From Homalodisca vitripennis (Eukaryota; Arthropoda; Insecta; Hemiptera; Cicadellidae): a stretch of 64,000 bases of DNA. Of the stretch, positions 49,380-58,641 are shown one piece after another. A program made the position numbers and the translations under genes. Every line of letters starts with the position of its first letter. Positions within the stretch are counted from its first letter, which is position 1. The stretch lies in NCBI RefSeq assembly GCF_021130785.1, contig NW_025778908.1, positions 26,366 through 90,365 on the forward strand, given 5' to 3'. The notes beneath the pieces are model-generated. The model made no database searches, had not been told where the DNA came from, and saw nothing but the letters and a program-made list of their open reading frames with translations.

Positions 49380-49710
49380 TGTTCCAGGAAATATAAAACT
49401 GGAAGTTAGAACGAGCAAAAATTATCTCCAATATAAACAATATTAAACTCAGTTCTTTTTTATTCGGTTCATTCAAATTTTGTTTACTAATTGGTATAGA
49501 AAATTTTTAAATCTCCCGCACCTTTCAATATCACACTAGCATATTTTCTGTCAGTTCCCCCATTTAATAAGAGAAAATTTAGAAATTTTAAACATCAATG
49601 TATAAGGAAAGATATCATTTTTTCATCGATCTAATGTACGTTTTTTATACAGAAAAGATAATAAATTTTATAGTTAAAATAATTTAAAAGATTTAGAAGT
49701 CATTTTTTAC
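49374..49710 (-). pseudogene. Element 2 major capsid protein, N-terminal part (cut by element 1)
   Basis: Minus-strand coding-like sequence runs up to the insertion point. It includes NGGTDRKYASVILKGAGDL in one frame and a segment ending FYISWNI or FLEHL at the junction. Its continuation across the insert begins with the NQDGQAYLG block at 28059. In MCPs this block follows a hydrophobic strand of the first jelly roll, so the place fits. The N-terminus (possible MTSKSFKLF at 49707) is uncertain and several frameshifts are present. Confidence 0.45.
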
Positions 49711-49821
49711 AGATGATCTACTGTCGTCGATATGTGCCGTGATTCTCTTCCTTAAATTGTTTGCAATCTCGAGGTCACATATTTCAATAAAATTCTGCAC
49801 AGGGAATAGTAAACCCGCTAT

Positions 49822-50094
49822 CTAGAATATTGTACCAATCAAACTGTATTCTTTATTTTCATCCAAAATAACTTTTATACACAAGTGTTGATAGAGACAA
49901 AGAAACAAACATATTTTGGGATCTTTTAATTGATAATTGCCATATATTTTCTTGAATGAACTTCTGGGGACAGATTTTGATATTTTGCTAATTGTTATAC
50001 CCAATTCAATTTGTCTTACGTATAATCTCATCATATCTTCGGATAATTCATATTTTTGAGGAGAAATATCATCCACAATGTTCCTTTTTTTCAA
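49822..50094 (-). CDS. Hypothetical protein, element 2
   Basis: A 90-codon frame: MKKRNIVDDISPQKYELSED, then LGITISKISKSVPRSSFKK and CLYQHLCIKVILDENKEYSL. I do not recognise it. It lies on the minus strand between the zinc-ribbon gene and the MCP N-terminal part. It may be a separate small gene or, through frameshifts, part of the MCP upstream region. Confidence 0.35.
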   Translation of the reverse strand: MKKRNIVDDISPQKYELSEDMMRLYVRQIELGITISKISKSVPRSSFKKIYGNYQLKDPKICLFLCLYQHLCIKVILDENKEYSLIGTIF

Positions 50095-50189
50095 ATCTCT
50101 TTCGTGTTAGCAATTATAAAAAGATCGAAAGCACGTGTAATGTCCCGCCATCTCTATTTATTAAGGAAAAAATTTCAAGTTTTTATTAA

Positions 50190-50348
50190 ATTGGCTTCTT
50201 TTATTTACGTTTACATCATTTCAGCACATTTTCCAGAAGGACTCGGAATTCTTTTAATCTCCATGTGCACTATTTTTGCATAATATTTTTATATCATTAT
50301 GTTGCAGTTTTTTGCCTTACACCTCACACAATATATGAAGCGGGCCAT
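50190..50348 (-). CDS. Small zinc-ribbon protein (DUF5679-like)
   Basis: It starts MARFIYCVRCKAKNCNI; after a frame change it continues IKRIPSPSGKCAEM. The CxxC - about 25 residues - GKC.EC arrangement resembles the tiny DUF5679 zinc ribbons of large DNA viruses. The start codon overlaps a promoter-like CCCTTTATATAAAATGG. It is about 50 residues long. The role is unknown; such proteins may bind nucleic acid. The frameshift and short length limit confidence. Confidence 0.45.
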
Positions 50349-50361
50349 TTTATATAAAGGG
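50345..50361 (-). promoter_or_regulatory. Start-codon promoter-like motif, zinc-ribbon gene
   Basis: On the minus strand CCCTTTATATAAAATGG runs into the ATG. It is a looser member of the element 2 motif family. Confidence 0.4.
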
Positions 50362-51380
50362 AGAAAATTTTTGTCATGCATAAAACCCTAACCATTAAAC
50401 TACCTTGATGTCGATGACTCTAAAACTTATAACAACATCTTCTTTAAATCTTATTAAAGTAAAGATTCTTCTAATTTTTAGAAATTTGACAGCATAAGAA
50501 TCATTGTATTCAATCAAATTTACTGAACCATATAATTCATCAAAAGTTTTCGTAGGCAAACTCTAAAACTAAACTTATCAACTAATGACCTCTTTTAAAA
50601 TTTAGTTAAGTTTTTTCAATTTTGAATTTCCCCAACATCGTCTAACTGATCTTTCTACTTCTGGCTTCATCAAGTACTTGTCATAGAACTTCTAGTTGTG
50701 TAAAAATCTTTAACTCAAATGCGGTTTATGATTCTCATAATTTTGTTTTAGTTCATTTAAACATTTTAGATAGGATCTTCTAATTGAATCAATACAACAA
50801 CATCAAATGGATTAATTTCCTTTACTAAACACCGCTAATTCTTTTTTCCTTTCCTTTTAAAAATCTAAGGCATTTTTAACATTCGGATCATGTAAAATCA
50901 ACAATAATCGATGGTTTTCTGATAATTTTAGAGGTTTTAAAATTTTGTTCTTTATAACAACAAACATCATGTTTTGTCTAATACTAAAACCAGGTCGAAC
51001 ACCCGACAATTCTTTTCTTATTTAGCCACAACCTACTAACGATAATTACTTTTCCAACTTTGATCGCTTCAGTTAATTTCATCAGCTTTTTCGATGTGAG
51101 GACCATTAAATTGGTAAATATTTTTTTTTTTTACAACCATCATCAACTTCTTTTTCCCAATGTTTTTATTTTATCAGCAACTTCATTCTGAACTCATGAA
51201 AATTATTGCAACGTTCTTGTTATACATATTCTGCTTTAAAAATCTTCAATCTCCGACAGCAAAACAATATCTGAAATTCTGGAAGGTTTTAGTAAATAAA
51301 ATTTTCTAACTTTGTTATCAAACTCCATTTCTCAAACCAATCAAAATTCAAGACTATTATCTACATTTTGAATAATTTGT
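50362..51380 (-). other. Uncharacterised coding-like stretch, element 2
   Basis: Minus-strand pieces include RPGFSIRQNMMFVVIKNKIL near 50960 and LSENHRLLLILHDPNVKNAL near 50890; further on come LYGSVNLIEYNDSYAVKF-like sequence (50500) and ISFRVIDIKVV (50410). They look like real protein, but no family is evident. The place between protease and MCP would suit a penton or minor capsid gene. This is inference from gene order only. Confidence 0.35.
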
Positions 51381-51389
51381 GTTCCAAAT

Positions 51390-51940
51390 ATCGATCAAAA
51401 ATAACGATTTTGTGAATCCATATTTATTAAAGGCCAATAATTTAGTTTAACCAACTTCTTTAAAATCTTTACCGAGTACTCAAGTTTCATTCAAAACAAA
51501 AAACACATAAAATGACCACAAATTGGGGATCTTTATAGTCCTTGAATCTGAAGATTCATTGTAGTAGGACGCTTGATTTTTTCAAATATTTGATCAATTC
51601 TATCGGGCGGTTTGTCCTCCAATTCCTTTCCATACGAATCAAAATAACATGCATTCTTATCATTTCTTATAATAACAAATCCCTCAATGCGTTTCCACTT
51701 CCCATAATCGAGTCTAAATTCACAATTTCACATTCAACAAAAATTTTTCTTAACTTTTTTCATGGTAAATGTATCTCTCATGAAGATTCCTCTAAAATGG
51801 TTAATATTTTTGGCAAGATTTCTTCCAAATTCCCCGAATCGAATGGTTAAAGGTTCAAAAATTTTTTTTTGTTCAATGTTTGGATTTCCACGTAATTCCA
51901 AAGTTTTTTTTTTCATCTAACTCCAGATCCCTGTAACATC
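51390..51940 (-). CDS. Adenain-like cysteine protease, element 2 (frameshifted)
   Basis: Pieces in order: PLTIRFGEFGRNLAKNINHF, then RGIFMRDTFTMKKVKK in the same frame (51840-51735). Next comes the region of the catalytic His, where the 'G.GTHW' motif is disrupted (about 51690). Then come NDKNACYFDSYGKELEDKPP (51655) and RPTTMNLQIQG (51560). 'FRG(V/I)FMRD', 'GTHW' and 'YFDS(F/Y)G' are hallmarks of the Polinton maturation protease, which would cleave capsid precursors. The terminal Cys motif is not clearly seen. The PLA2-like domain lies immediately upstream, probably in the same gene as in element 1. Confidence 0.7.
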
Positions 51941-52262
51941 TTCCAACTCTTTATCTGAACCAATTTAAAATGTTTCGAACAATAGGAAATTCAACATCCT
52001 TTTTTACACGATTGGAGCAGCTCTTACGAACATAAGGAACAAACATTTTTAACAACTGGTATAATATTACTTCTCCAAAATCTTAATTAAATCTTTCAAA
52101 AGTCCACCATTTTTTAAGTTCTTATTTCAACTGATCTAATAAGAAAATTCCTATTCTGGTTCCTTTATTGTTATTTTTTTCCTTATGATTTTTTCGAGTT
52201 TATTGTATTGTCTATTTGTTAAAAATATCTTATTCTTTCTGCCGATTTTTCTTTAGTATGAT

Positions 52263-52296
52263 CCCCCCGCCCCCCCCCCCCCTCCTCCCCCCCGAC
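52263..52296. repeat. C-rich homopolymer tract
   Basis: CCCCCCGCC, a C run of about 12 and CTCCTCCCCCCC interrupt the linker between the PLA2-like and protease segments in otherwise AT-rich DNA. On the coding strand it is G-rich and would encode Gly. It could be a glycine linker or an artefact. Confidence 0.6.
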
Positions 52297-52529
52297 GTCT
52301 CTACTCCCCCACACCCTTATTTTTAAAATTGAATACTAACGGGATATTTTTCCTCATCTTAAAAGCGGATTTTATTTTTTTCTTTCTGATTGTTTTGCTG
52401 GAAAGTTTACGTTTCACCTCCAATTTATATTAAGTTAAAATTTCAAGTTCTCTTCGATTCCCATTCCTAGTTTTTTCTCATTCAAAAAACATTGCTACTC
52501 AGCTGTTGGAAACAGCAGACAAACTCTGT

Positions 52530-52850
52530 TCAACCTAAAACTAGGCATCTTTTGAATAAAAATCTGATCCATTGCCTTATCTTTGGCAAAGTTTTCATCT
52601 GCTAGTATGTCTGGAATTTGTGTCTCTATGTTTTGCATAAAAAATATCGTGTTTCCATAGCAGCTTGATATCTAATTTAATTTATACCCAGGATCCTCAC
52701 TCTTTTTAGTCTTTTTTCGATTTTTGTGCCACGGCCCCAGATACTGAATAAGTTTGGTACGTGTAATTTCAAAAGGTAAATTGTTGATAACAATCCATTC
52801 AAAAAGTCCCGCTTACCTTCAATCATAGATGAAACTTATTGCCGGCAAAA
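52530..52850 (-). CDS. PLA2-like domain, element 2 (frameshifted)
   Basis: Pieces: FEWIVINNLPFEITRTKLIQ (52800), then YLGPWHKNRKKTKKSEDPGY. After a shift a segment carries LLWKHDIFYAKHRDTNSRHT (52655), and then DENFAKDKAMDQIF in another frame. 'LPFE(I/M)', 'GP', 'HDI.Y' with the catalytic His-Asp pair, and 'R..(A)D' follow the order of the Polinton/parvovirus-type PLA2-like domain. The Ca-loop 'CGPGT' is replaced by LGPWH, so catalysis is doubtful. The domain would act at membranes during entry. It precedes the protease, as in element 1. Confidence 0.55.
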
Positions 52851-52879
52851 CTCGCTTTAAATATTTAATTCCCATCAGG

Positions 52880-53788
52880 TTTTTTCAATCATTTCGTCAA
52901 GTTTGTTCGAAATAAAATCTTTAATCGCTTTCTTTTCGTTCAAAAAATTGTTTTTTTCCAGCCTTTTCTTGAGCATAAATATAATTAATAATTCCATCGA
53001 GTTTTGTCAAATCGTCGATATATCTGTACTCAATCTTATTATCACTGTATTTTCTTACACCTGATCCTTCGATTCGTTTTTCCCAAATTGGTTTAATCAA
53101 ATTGATATATTTTTTACCTCTACTTGACTTAGGCTTCTTAGTAGATGGAATCATTATTTTTTGTAAATTGAGTCAGATTCCCATAAAATTTCAGTATACT
53201 TTTTCAAATCATTCTTCAGAATATAAATTATCTTTTGGAACGTCATTGTCTGTTAATAATCTCCCATAAACCTTGAGTTCCTTCATATGTTTTTTCATTA
53301 ATAATGATATCATTATGTTCAAAATTCACGGGCAAATTTCCAATCATAAAACTTTTCTTTTTTCTGTCCCAATACAAACCAAATTTATCATCCTTTGCTC
53401 TAGGAAGAAATTTTTTACCAATTTCACCAATTATTATATCCGTTGTTCCAGGACTTATTGGTTCAACTATGGTAGAGTCTTCAATGATTCGAGGTCTAAA
53501 TGGTGTTGAAGATGGTAATTTTGGCAATTCAAACTCAGATTCTGGTATCGAAATATCGTCAAAACTGTCGTACAACTGGAACCAAATTCATCAAATTTTG
53601 ATTATCGCTTAAAACATTTTCAATTTTGCCCTCAACATTTTTTATTGCAGATGTTACAGGTTGATTAATTTTTTGAATAAATTCTTGTTCTTTTTCATCA
53701 ATTCGAATCTGTTCTTTAAATTCTTTGATTAATTTCTTTTCGATTTGATCAAGTTTTTTTTCGCTTCTTCAGAAGTTACGTTCACCAT
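52880..53788 (-). CDS. Conserved Polinton-associated protein (DUF8207-like), element 2
   Basis: It starts MVNVTSEEAKK at 53788, directly on a TTCTAATTAAATGG motif. A charged, coiled-coil-like stretch follows (53760-53600). Then comes a clean 110-codon frame with PELPKLPSS-type linker, DDKFGLYWDRKKKSFMIGNL (53400), NDIIINEKTYEGTQGLWEII (53300), and a second frame with SSRGKKYINLIKPIWEKRI (53128) and DDLTKLDGIINYIYAQE. The order 'Y.GT.GLWE', 'GKKY..(I)I.P.W', '..LD.II.YI' matches the family seen in element 1 at 37827-38868. The function is unknown. Length is about 300 codons with two frameshifts. Confidence 0.75.
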
Positions 53789-53798
53789 TTAATTAGAA
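53785..53798 (-). promoter_or_regulatory. Start-codon promoter-like motif, conserved protein gene
   Basis: On the minus strand TTCTAATTAAATGG runs into ATG 53788. The AACGTG minisatellite begins about 20 bp upstream. Confidence 0.55.
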
Positions 53799-53807
53799 AA
53801 ATTTTGA

Positions 53808-54152
53808 AACGTAAACGTGGAACGTGGAAACGTGAACACGAAACGAGAACGTGGAACGTGAAACACGAACGTGGAACGTGGAAAAAACGTGAACGTGGAA
53901 CGTAAAAACGTGAACGTGGAACGTAAAAACGTGAACGTGGAACGTAAAAACGTGAACGTGGAACGTAAAAACGTGAACGTGAAACGTGGAACGTGAAACA
54001 CGTGAACGTGGAACGTGAAACATGAACGTGGAACGTAAAACGTGAACGTGGAACGTAAAAACGTGAACGAGAACGTGAAACGTGAAACGTGGAACGTGGA
54101 AACGTGAACACGAAACGTGAAAAACGTGGAACGTACAACGTGAACGTGAAAC
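53808..54152. repeat. AACGTG minisatellite, about 345 bp
   Basis: Units of about 10 bp (GAACGTGGAAC, GAACGTGAAAC, GAACGTAAAAAC) repeat about 33 times. A higher-order 21-bp unit, GTGAACGTGGAACGTAAAAAC, repeats at 53890-53980. It lies between the ATPase stop and the promoter of the next gene. The apparent long frames over it (repeats of FHVPRF) are only periodicity. Confidence 0.9.
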
Positions 54153-54239
54153 AGATTTAACCGTTTTTTTCTGTTATTTTCATAATGTAAATAAAAAGTA
54201 AAGATAATGTAAAAATAATTGTAACAAATATTTTATCAA

Positions 54240-54927
54240 GTAGATTTGCCAGACCACTGAACAGCATTTATATTAGAAAATTTATTCAAATATTTACCAT
54301 TTTTAGGCTTCAAAGTTAAATTAATAGTTAAAAATCCATAGTCTTCTTTCCAAATTTTATCACATAATTCATTAAAGTGGTTAAAACTCATATCAGATCC
54401 CACATAATTGTTGTAAATCTTTCTCGAATAGTGATCGTCTTGCTTAAAAATACACAACATATTCAGGTTATTTCTTATAACTTGTTTATCAACCTTTGAA
54501 AAGCATTGGGAAAGATAGATACAAGATATGTTTTTTTGTGACGGGACATTACGAAATATTCCTTAATAACGTCTTGATTTTCTAAAATACAATCATCAAA
54601 AACGATTAACGAACTTGGGTTTACATTCGCTTAACGGAACTATGTCCTCAGAAGCATTATAAAAATGTGATACCTTTTTGCTTAAGTTTTTCTCAATATT
54701 TTCAAATCTTTCTTGTAATTTTTTATAGGCGTCCTTGTTCTAAAGATTTACTAAAAACATACAAATTGGAATAAGGAATCAACCTATTGTAGATAAAATT
54801 CAATAGTAAAGTTGTTTTTCCCACATCCACTTGAACCAACAATTAACAATCTGATTGGTTGATCTTTCTTATTTTCTTCAAACGTTTGAAGTTTTATCTG
54901 ATCTTTTTGCTTTAAAAATTTCTCCAT
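54240..54927 (-). CDS. A32-like DNA packaging ATPase, element 2
   Basis: It starts MEKFLKQKDQIKLQTFEENK at 54927. Walker A is GSSGCGKTTLLLNFIYN (about 54840-54790), followed by a YSNLYVFSKSL-like segment. Walker B is SLIVFDDCILENQD (about 54618-54575). The C-terminal frame holds MLCIFKQDDHYSRKIYNNYV (54460) and KIWKEDYGFLTINL. This is the standard layout of Polinton/NCLDV packaging ATPases, about 230 residues, with two or three frameshifts between the motifs. The start is fixed by the promoter-like motif; the divergent fibre-like gene starts 14 bp away. Confidence 0.9.
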
Positions 54928-54936
54928 TTAAATAGC
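54924..54936 (-). promoter_or_regulatory. Start-codon promoter-like motif, ATPase gene
   Basis: On the minus strand GCTATTTAAATGG runs into ATG 54927. The plus-strand ATG of the next gene is at 54941, so both start regions overlap in about 20 bp. Confidence 0.6.
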
Positions 54937-54940
54937 TAAA

Positions 54941-55690
54941 ATGAAGCTGTTCAAGTTGACTTCAGAAAGCTCTAAATTAGTTTTAAACTTGGAACATCCT
55001 ATACACTTAGAGGAAGAATCAAATTATTTTATCGGTTTAAGCGGTTTTTATTCTGACAATTTTTGTAATAAATATTAGTGAAAGTTCTCCTTATTGTATA
55101 GGATTTAGTGAGAAGAACATAACAAAATATTATGGTTTAAACAAAGGATATTATACTTTCGATCAAATAAAAAATTCCCTTAAAAAATTATTCTGAAAAC
55201 ATTCAAACAATCAGATAAATCTTTATAACTTTTGACGAAAACAAGTTTGGAAAATGCAAAAAAATTATCTCTCTAATAAAATTCAAATAAAATCACCAGT
55301 AAGAATAATGTTTTCAGCAATTATTGTAGATTTGTTAGGGTTTGTTCAAGAAACTATTGAGCCAAATCAGGTATATTTAGGAAATAAAACGCCAAAATTT
55401 AGACCTTTCGATGTAATTGAAGTACATTGCAATCTCGTTGAACCTAGTTTTGAAAATCATTACCGAACATTTACCAAACAAAGAATCTGAAATTTTGTTA
55501 CACTTTTTTTCCCAAATGTTGCTTATGGATCAAAAATCAGTGAAAAACCGAATGAAATCGATTATATTCCAATTAGAAAAAATATTAAAAGAATTCAAAA
55601 AATCGTTCTAACTATACAAGACTCTGAGGGAAATTTAATAAATAATGAGAGTAAAACTAAAAAACATACAATATATTTAAGATTGTCGAA
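54941..55690 (+). CDS. Fibre-like/minor virion protein, element 2 (frameshifted)
   Basis: It starts MKLFKLTSESSKLVLNLEHP and continues ESNYFIGLSGFYSDNF. The middle part is YTFDQIKNSLKKL (55152). The C-terminal half has PKFRPFDVIEVHCNLVEPSF (55390), then FFPNVAYGSKISEKPNE-type sequence with KPNEIDYIPIRKNIKRIQK (55547) and LTIQDSEGNLINNESKT (55612). 'IEVHC', 'PN(V).(P)G.KI.EKP', 'I.Y.PI' and 'DS.G.LIN' correspond to the element 1 protein at 41880-42540. It is probably part of the virion surface. About 240 codons with three shifts. It is divergent from the ATPase gene. Confidence 0.6.
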
Positions 55691-56010
55691 AGAATGATGA
55701 ATCAAGGGGGAAACGAATCGTTTCTTACCTTCAAACTTTCGAAACGAGTTGATAATGATGATTAAAATACCAATACTTTTACATCTAAAAGATAAGGTTT
55801 AGCCCTCGATCTGGCCACCCTCACAAATATTCACAAAAAATACGAATAAAGACAATGGTTAAAGAAAAATACAAAAAAGCCTTTGAAAACATAGATTCTG
55901 ACAAGGGGCTATCGAATCGCGACTCTTACAAAAATTACATCCAGACACTATTTTCATCAATGAATCAGGACTTTATACTCAAAATAAAAATTGCTTGTTT
56001 AAATTTTATT
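55691..56010 (+). pseudogene. BRO-N related remnant upstream of the BRO gene
   Basis: One frame shows LHPDTIFINESGLYTQNKN (55945), equivalent to the TVFVNESGLYSL core of BRO-N domains. CTTACCTTCAAACTT at 55722 recurs at 56239 in the full gene. The rest is not readable as BRO. This looks like a partial tandem duplication. Confidence 0.45.
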
Positions 56011-56023
56011 TCTATCTAAATGG
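56011..56023 (+). promoter_or_regulatory. Start-codon promoter-like motif, BRO gene
   Basis: TCTATCTAAATGG runs directly into ATG 56020. Confidence 0.6.
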
Positions 56024-56850
56024 AGTCAGTTGTAGACCTACTCAATAATCAACTAAAATTCAATAACAAACATATCTTTACGATTTGTTGACGAAAACAA
56101 TGTGATCTGGTTTAAGGCTAAAGAACGTAGCAAAAATTCTAGAATATGAAAATACTATGCAAACGATCAGAATAAACGTTGACGAAGATGATAAAAAACT
56201 TCTATTTTAATCTAAATATAAGGGGGGCTATAAATAGCTTACCTTCAAACTTCCAAAATAACACTGTTTTTCGTTAATGAATCTGGACTTTTATTCTTTA
56301 ATTTTTGAGATCGCATAAACCAGAAGCGAAATTGTTTAAAAATTGGGTTACGAAAGAAGTATTACCTTCCATTAGAAAATATGGTGAGTACAAACTCAAA
56401 AACGAAAAATAAGCAGTTAAAAGATGAAATAAAACAGTTACAAATTTCAGGTCAAATGAAATCCTTGAAAATAGAGAATCAAGAATTGCGAATGGAATTA
56501 ATGAAGAGAGATATGGTATGTAAAGATTTTGATAAGAAAAAACACCATGTTTTTGTATTAATTAAGAAGAATCACATGTTGGGAATGGCCTTATTACGTT
56601 ATCAGAGCTCAAAAGAGAGAAATACCGAAAAGATTGAAAGAACTTGAAATTGATTACCCAGAAATGGAAATTTTATTAAGACATGGAGATCCAAATAGTA
56701 TAAATCTCTAACAACCAAGATTGAAAGAATCTTTGAATATTTTATACAACGGAAATCATTTTACTAACAAATATGGCAGAATCTCGACTGATTTATAGAA
56801 TATCTAAATTACACGATGAAAATGTTTCTAAATTTTACTAAAAACTCTCG
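56020..56850 (+). CDS. bro: BRO family protein (frameshifted)
   Basis: It starts MESVVDLLNNQLKFNNKHIF at 56020 on a TTCTATCTAAATGG motif. The BRO-N domain follows in pieces: NNVIWFKAKE (56094), INVDEDDKK (56176), RGAINSLPSNFQNNT (56220), and then RSHKPEAKLF and NWVTKEVLPSIRKYGEY (56342). A coiled-coil stretch comes next (KQLKDEIKQLQISGQMKSLK), then a C-terminal domain with HHVFVLIKKNHML, VIRAQKREIPKRLKELEIDY and DPNSINL. BRO proteins (baculovirus, entomopoxvirus, other large DNA viruses) bind DNA and may regulate genes. Its presence on the opposite strand of a Polinton-like element suggests viral gene exchange. About 275 codons. Confidence 0.8.
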
Positions 56851-56869
56851 AATTATTGATATTTTGTTT

Positions 56870-57176
56870 GTATAAATGTTTTTGAAGCATAACTAGGTAA
56901 CCATTGTAGAATTCTTTTTTCATATTCACAAGGCATTTCGTTTTTATAACTTTCGCTGAAAATTTTTTTAGCACAATCTTTGCAAAAAGCCATCTTTTCT
57001 ATCTTTACTATACTGCCAGTTATTAAAATTCAGAAATATTTTTAATTTCTTTACAAAAGTAAACACTTTTTTCTCTTCTAAAGTTAATTTGTTTCATTTT
57101 ATCATATAATTCTCTTACAATAACAGTCTTTTCTATTCTCTTCTTGACACTTTGTACATTTCTTTTGAGACTCCAT
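56870..57176 (-). CDS. Zinc-finger protein B, element 2 (paralogue of protein A)
   Basis: It starts with ME.QKKC-type sequence at 57176: MESQKEMYKVSRRE in one frame, with the Cys pair in the other. KMKQINFRREKSVYF (57110) follows. Then come a second Cys-pair region (about 57000-56960) and MPCEYEKRILQWLPSYASKT (56935) with FIQTKYQ. The layout 'C..C ... INF.(R)E ... C..C ... CE...I.WL..Y.K..(L/I)QTKY' equals protein A next to it. It is probably a nucleic-acid-binding zinc protein of about 100 residues. Frameshifts are present. Confidence 0.5.
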
Positions 57177-57187
57177 TTATTATAGAA
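57173..57187 (-). promoter_or_regulatory. Start-codon promoter-like motif, zinc protein B
   Basis: On the minus strand TTCTATAATAAATGG runs into ATG 57176. One extra base distinguishes it from the consensus. Confidence 0.55.
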
Positions 57188-57224
57188 CAAATTATTACAC
57201 GATGAAAATGTTAAACTCTTGAAT

Positions 57225-57599
57225 TAATGATATTTTGTTTGTAAATGTTTTTGATAATTATTTAACCATTTTATAGTTCTTCCACATTCACATTGAGTAT
57301 CTTCATAATATAATCTATGGTGATTCTTCTTTACAACAATCTTTACAATATGAGTCTTTCCTTATCTCTACTATAGTGATCACTATTAAACTCTGAAATT
57401 TTTTTAGTTTCTTTACATTTAAGACATTCTTTCTCTTCCAAAGTTAATTTTTTCTATTTTATCATACAGCTCTTTATGATACTTCCTATAACAAATCTTT
57501 ACAATTATAAATAATTCCATCTTTTCTACTCTTATCTTTATAAAATTCTTCAAAACCTTTTAATTCTTTGCACATTGAACATTTCTTTTGGGCCTCCAT
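57225..57599 (-). CDS. Zinc-finger protein A, element 2
   Basis: It starts MEAQKKCSMCKELKGFEEFY at 57599, then KDKSRKDGIIYNCKD. A second Cys-rich block (DSYCKDCCKEE, about 57340) and a C-terminal part with CECG and NYQ/KTFTNK-like sequence (57290-57235) follow. 'C..CKE...FEEFYKDKS.KDG....CK.C' is a small zinc-binding unit common in large DNA viruses and phages. It is repeated twice here, followed by a C2H2-like tail. Protein B is a tandem paralogue. It lies between integrase and BRO. Role unknown, probably DNA or RNA binding. Confidence 0.6.
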
Positions 57600-57609
57600 T
57601 TATATAGAA
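57596..57609 (-). promoter_or_regulatory. Start-codon promoter-like motif, zinc protein A
   Basis: On the minus strand TTCTATATAAATGG runs into ATG 57599. It is the closest match to the consensus. Confidence 0.65.
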
Positions 57610-57624
57610 AAAATCTTTGACTTT

Positions 57625-58636
57625 CTCAATTCATATTCATAAAACTTTCCGGTTTTATTTCTTCATTATTTAAATCTTTTATACTATAAGTTACAGGATC
57701 TGTGTAATTAATTTGATAAATCACAAAGATTTCTCTTGACCAATTGTTCTTATATTTGTTCGAAAATGTTTGTTTTTTACTAACAATTCTTACATGATTC
57801 CATTGACTTTAAATTTAGTTTTCGTGTGAATTTCTGGTGGAACATACTTGAAAACCGACTCTAAATAACTCTTTTTCTGCATCCTTATCTACGTCTTTAG
57901 GCTTCATTTTGATTGTGCTATGAAACAGTATCGTTATAATTTCTTTACGATTTCTTGAAGAATATCGATCCATTTAAAGTTTTTATTAATCTCAAAAAGA
58001 ACCTTCATTCTTTCATTTTGAGTTCTGTTATATCTCTCTACAATACTTGATTTCTCTTCGTTTTCAGTATGATAAATCTTAATGTTGTATTTCCTCAAAA
58101 CATCGTTTAAATTCTTTATTTTTAAACTCTAAACCCTTATCTGTATGAAGTAGGTTAGGAGGTTTTGTGATTGATCCTTATGGCATCTTTTACTATATCT
58201 TCGAAAGCTTTTGAAATATCCTTGCCGTTTTTTCTTTTGATAGCTCTTGACCAAGCATAATTTTGAGAAAGTATCAATAACATTTAACATATACTTAAAT
58301 CCATCATTTTGAATCTGAATAGTTTAGACATTATAACTAAATCTGCTGCCCATAAATCGTCAATTCCTAATGTTATAATTTTTCCTCTTTTTAAACTTCT
58401 TTCGTACCGGTGCAATGAATTTCTCTAGCTTCAATCTCGATTTCTTCCTTAGTCTTAGATTCTTTCTTTACTTGTTTTTCATAAGAGATTCTTTATAAAT
58501 TTACTCTTATTTGTCTTACATTTTGAACATTTTGCTGCAATTCTATACAATCCGTTTTGAGTTTGAACGAATTTTAGAATCTATATTTTTTCGTTTTTTT
58601 CTTGCATTTGTGGCAGTGAATCAAATCATCTTTCCA
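57625..58636 (-). CDS. int: Retrovirus-like (rve) integrase, element 2 (frameshifted)
   Basis: An N-terminal Cys pair (HCHKCKKKTKK, about 58615) may form a zinc ribbon. After a segment equivalent to 'IH.P..K.FKKRKI' (58430), the catalytic core shows DGFKYMLNVIDTFSK (58305, first Asp), LLTYFIQ/HTDKG-region (58150, second Asp) and YHTENEEKSSIVERYNRTQN (58080, catalytic Glu), then KNFKWIDILQEIVK (57985). The C-terminal part has EIHTKTKFKVNG (57820), REIFVIYQINYTDPVTYSIK (57740, in pieces) and ends EEIKPESF-like (57640). This is the DDE integrase order with an SH3-like tail, about 330 codons. It follows the polymerase on the same strand with almost no spacer. Confidence 0.85.
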
Positions 58637-58641
58637 TTTAC

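Noticed and set aside
48918..49418. 166-codon minus-strand ORF over the right TIR
   Set aside because: It lies in the TIR and runs across the element boundary; the same bases are clearly terminal repeat.
53782..54138. Long minus-strand frames with repeated FHVPRF
   Set aside because: They are open in all frames only because the minisatellite has no stop codons; there is no start motif or family match.
53808..54152. Possible CRISPR array
   Set aside because: The units are contiguous with no unique spacers, and no cas genes are present.
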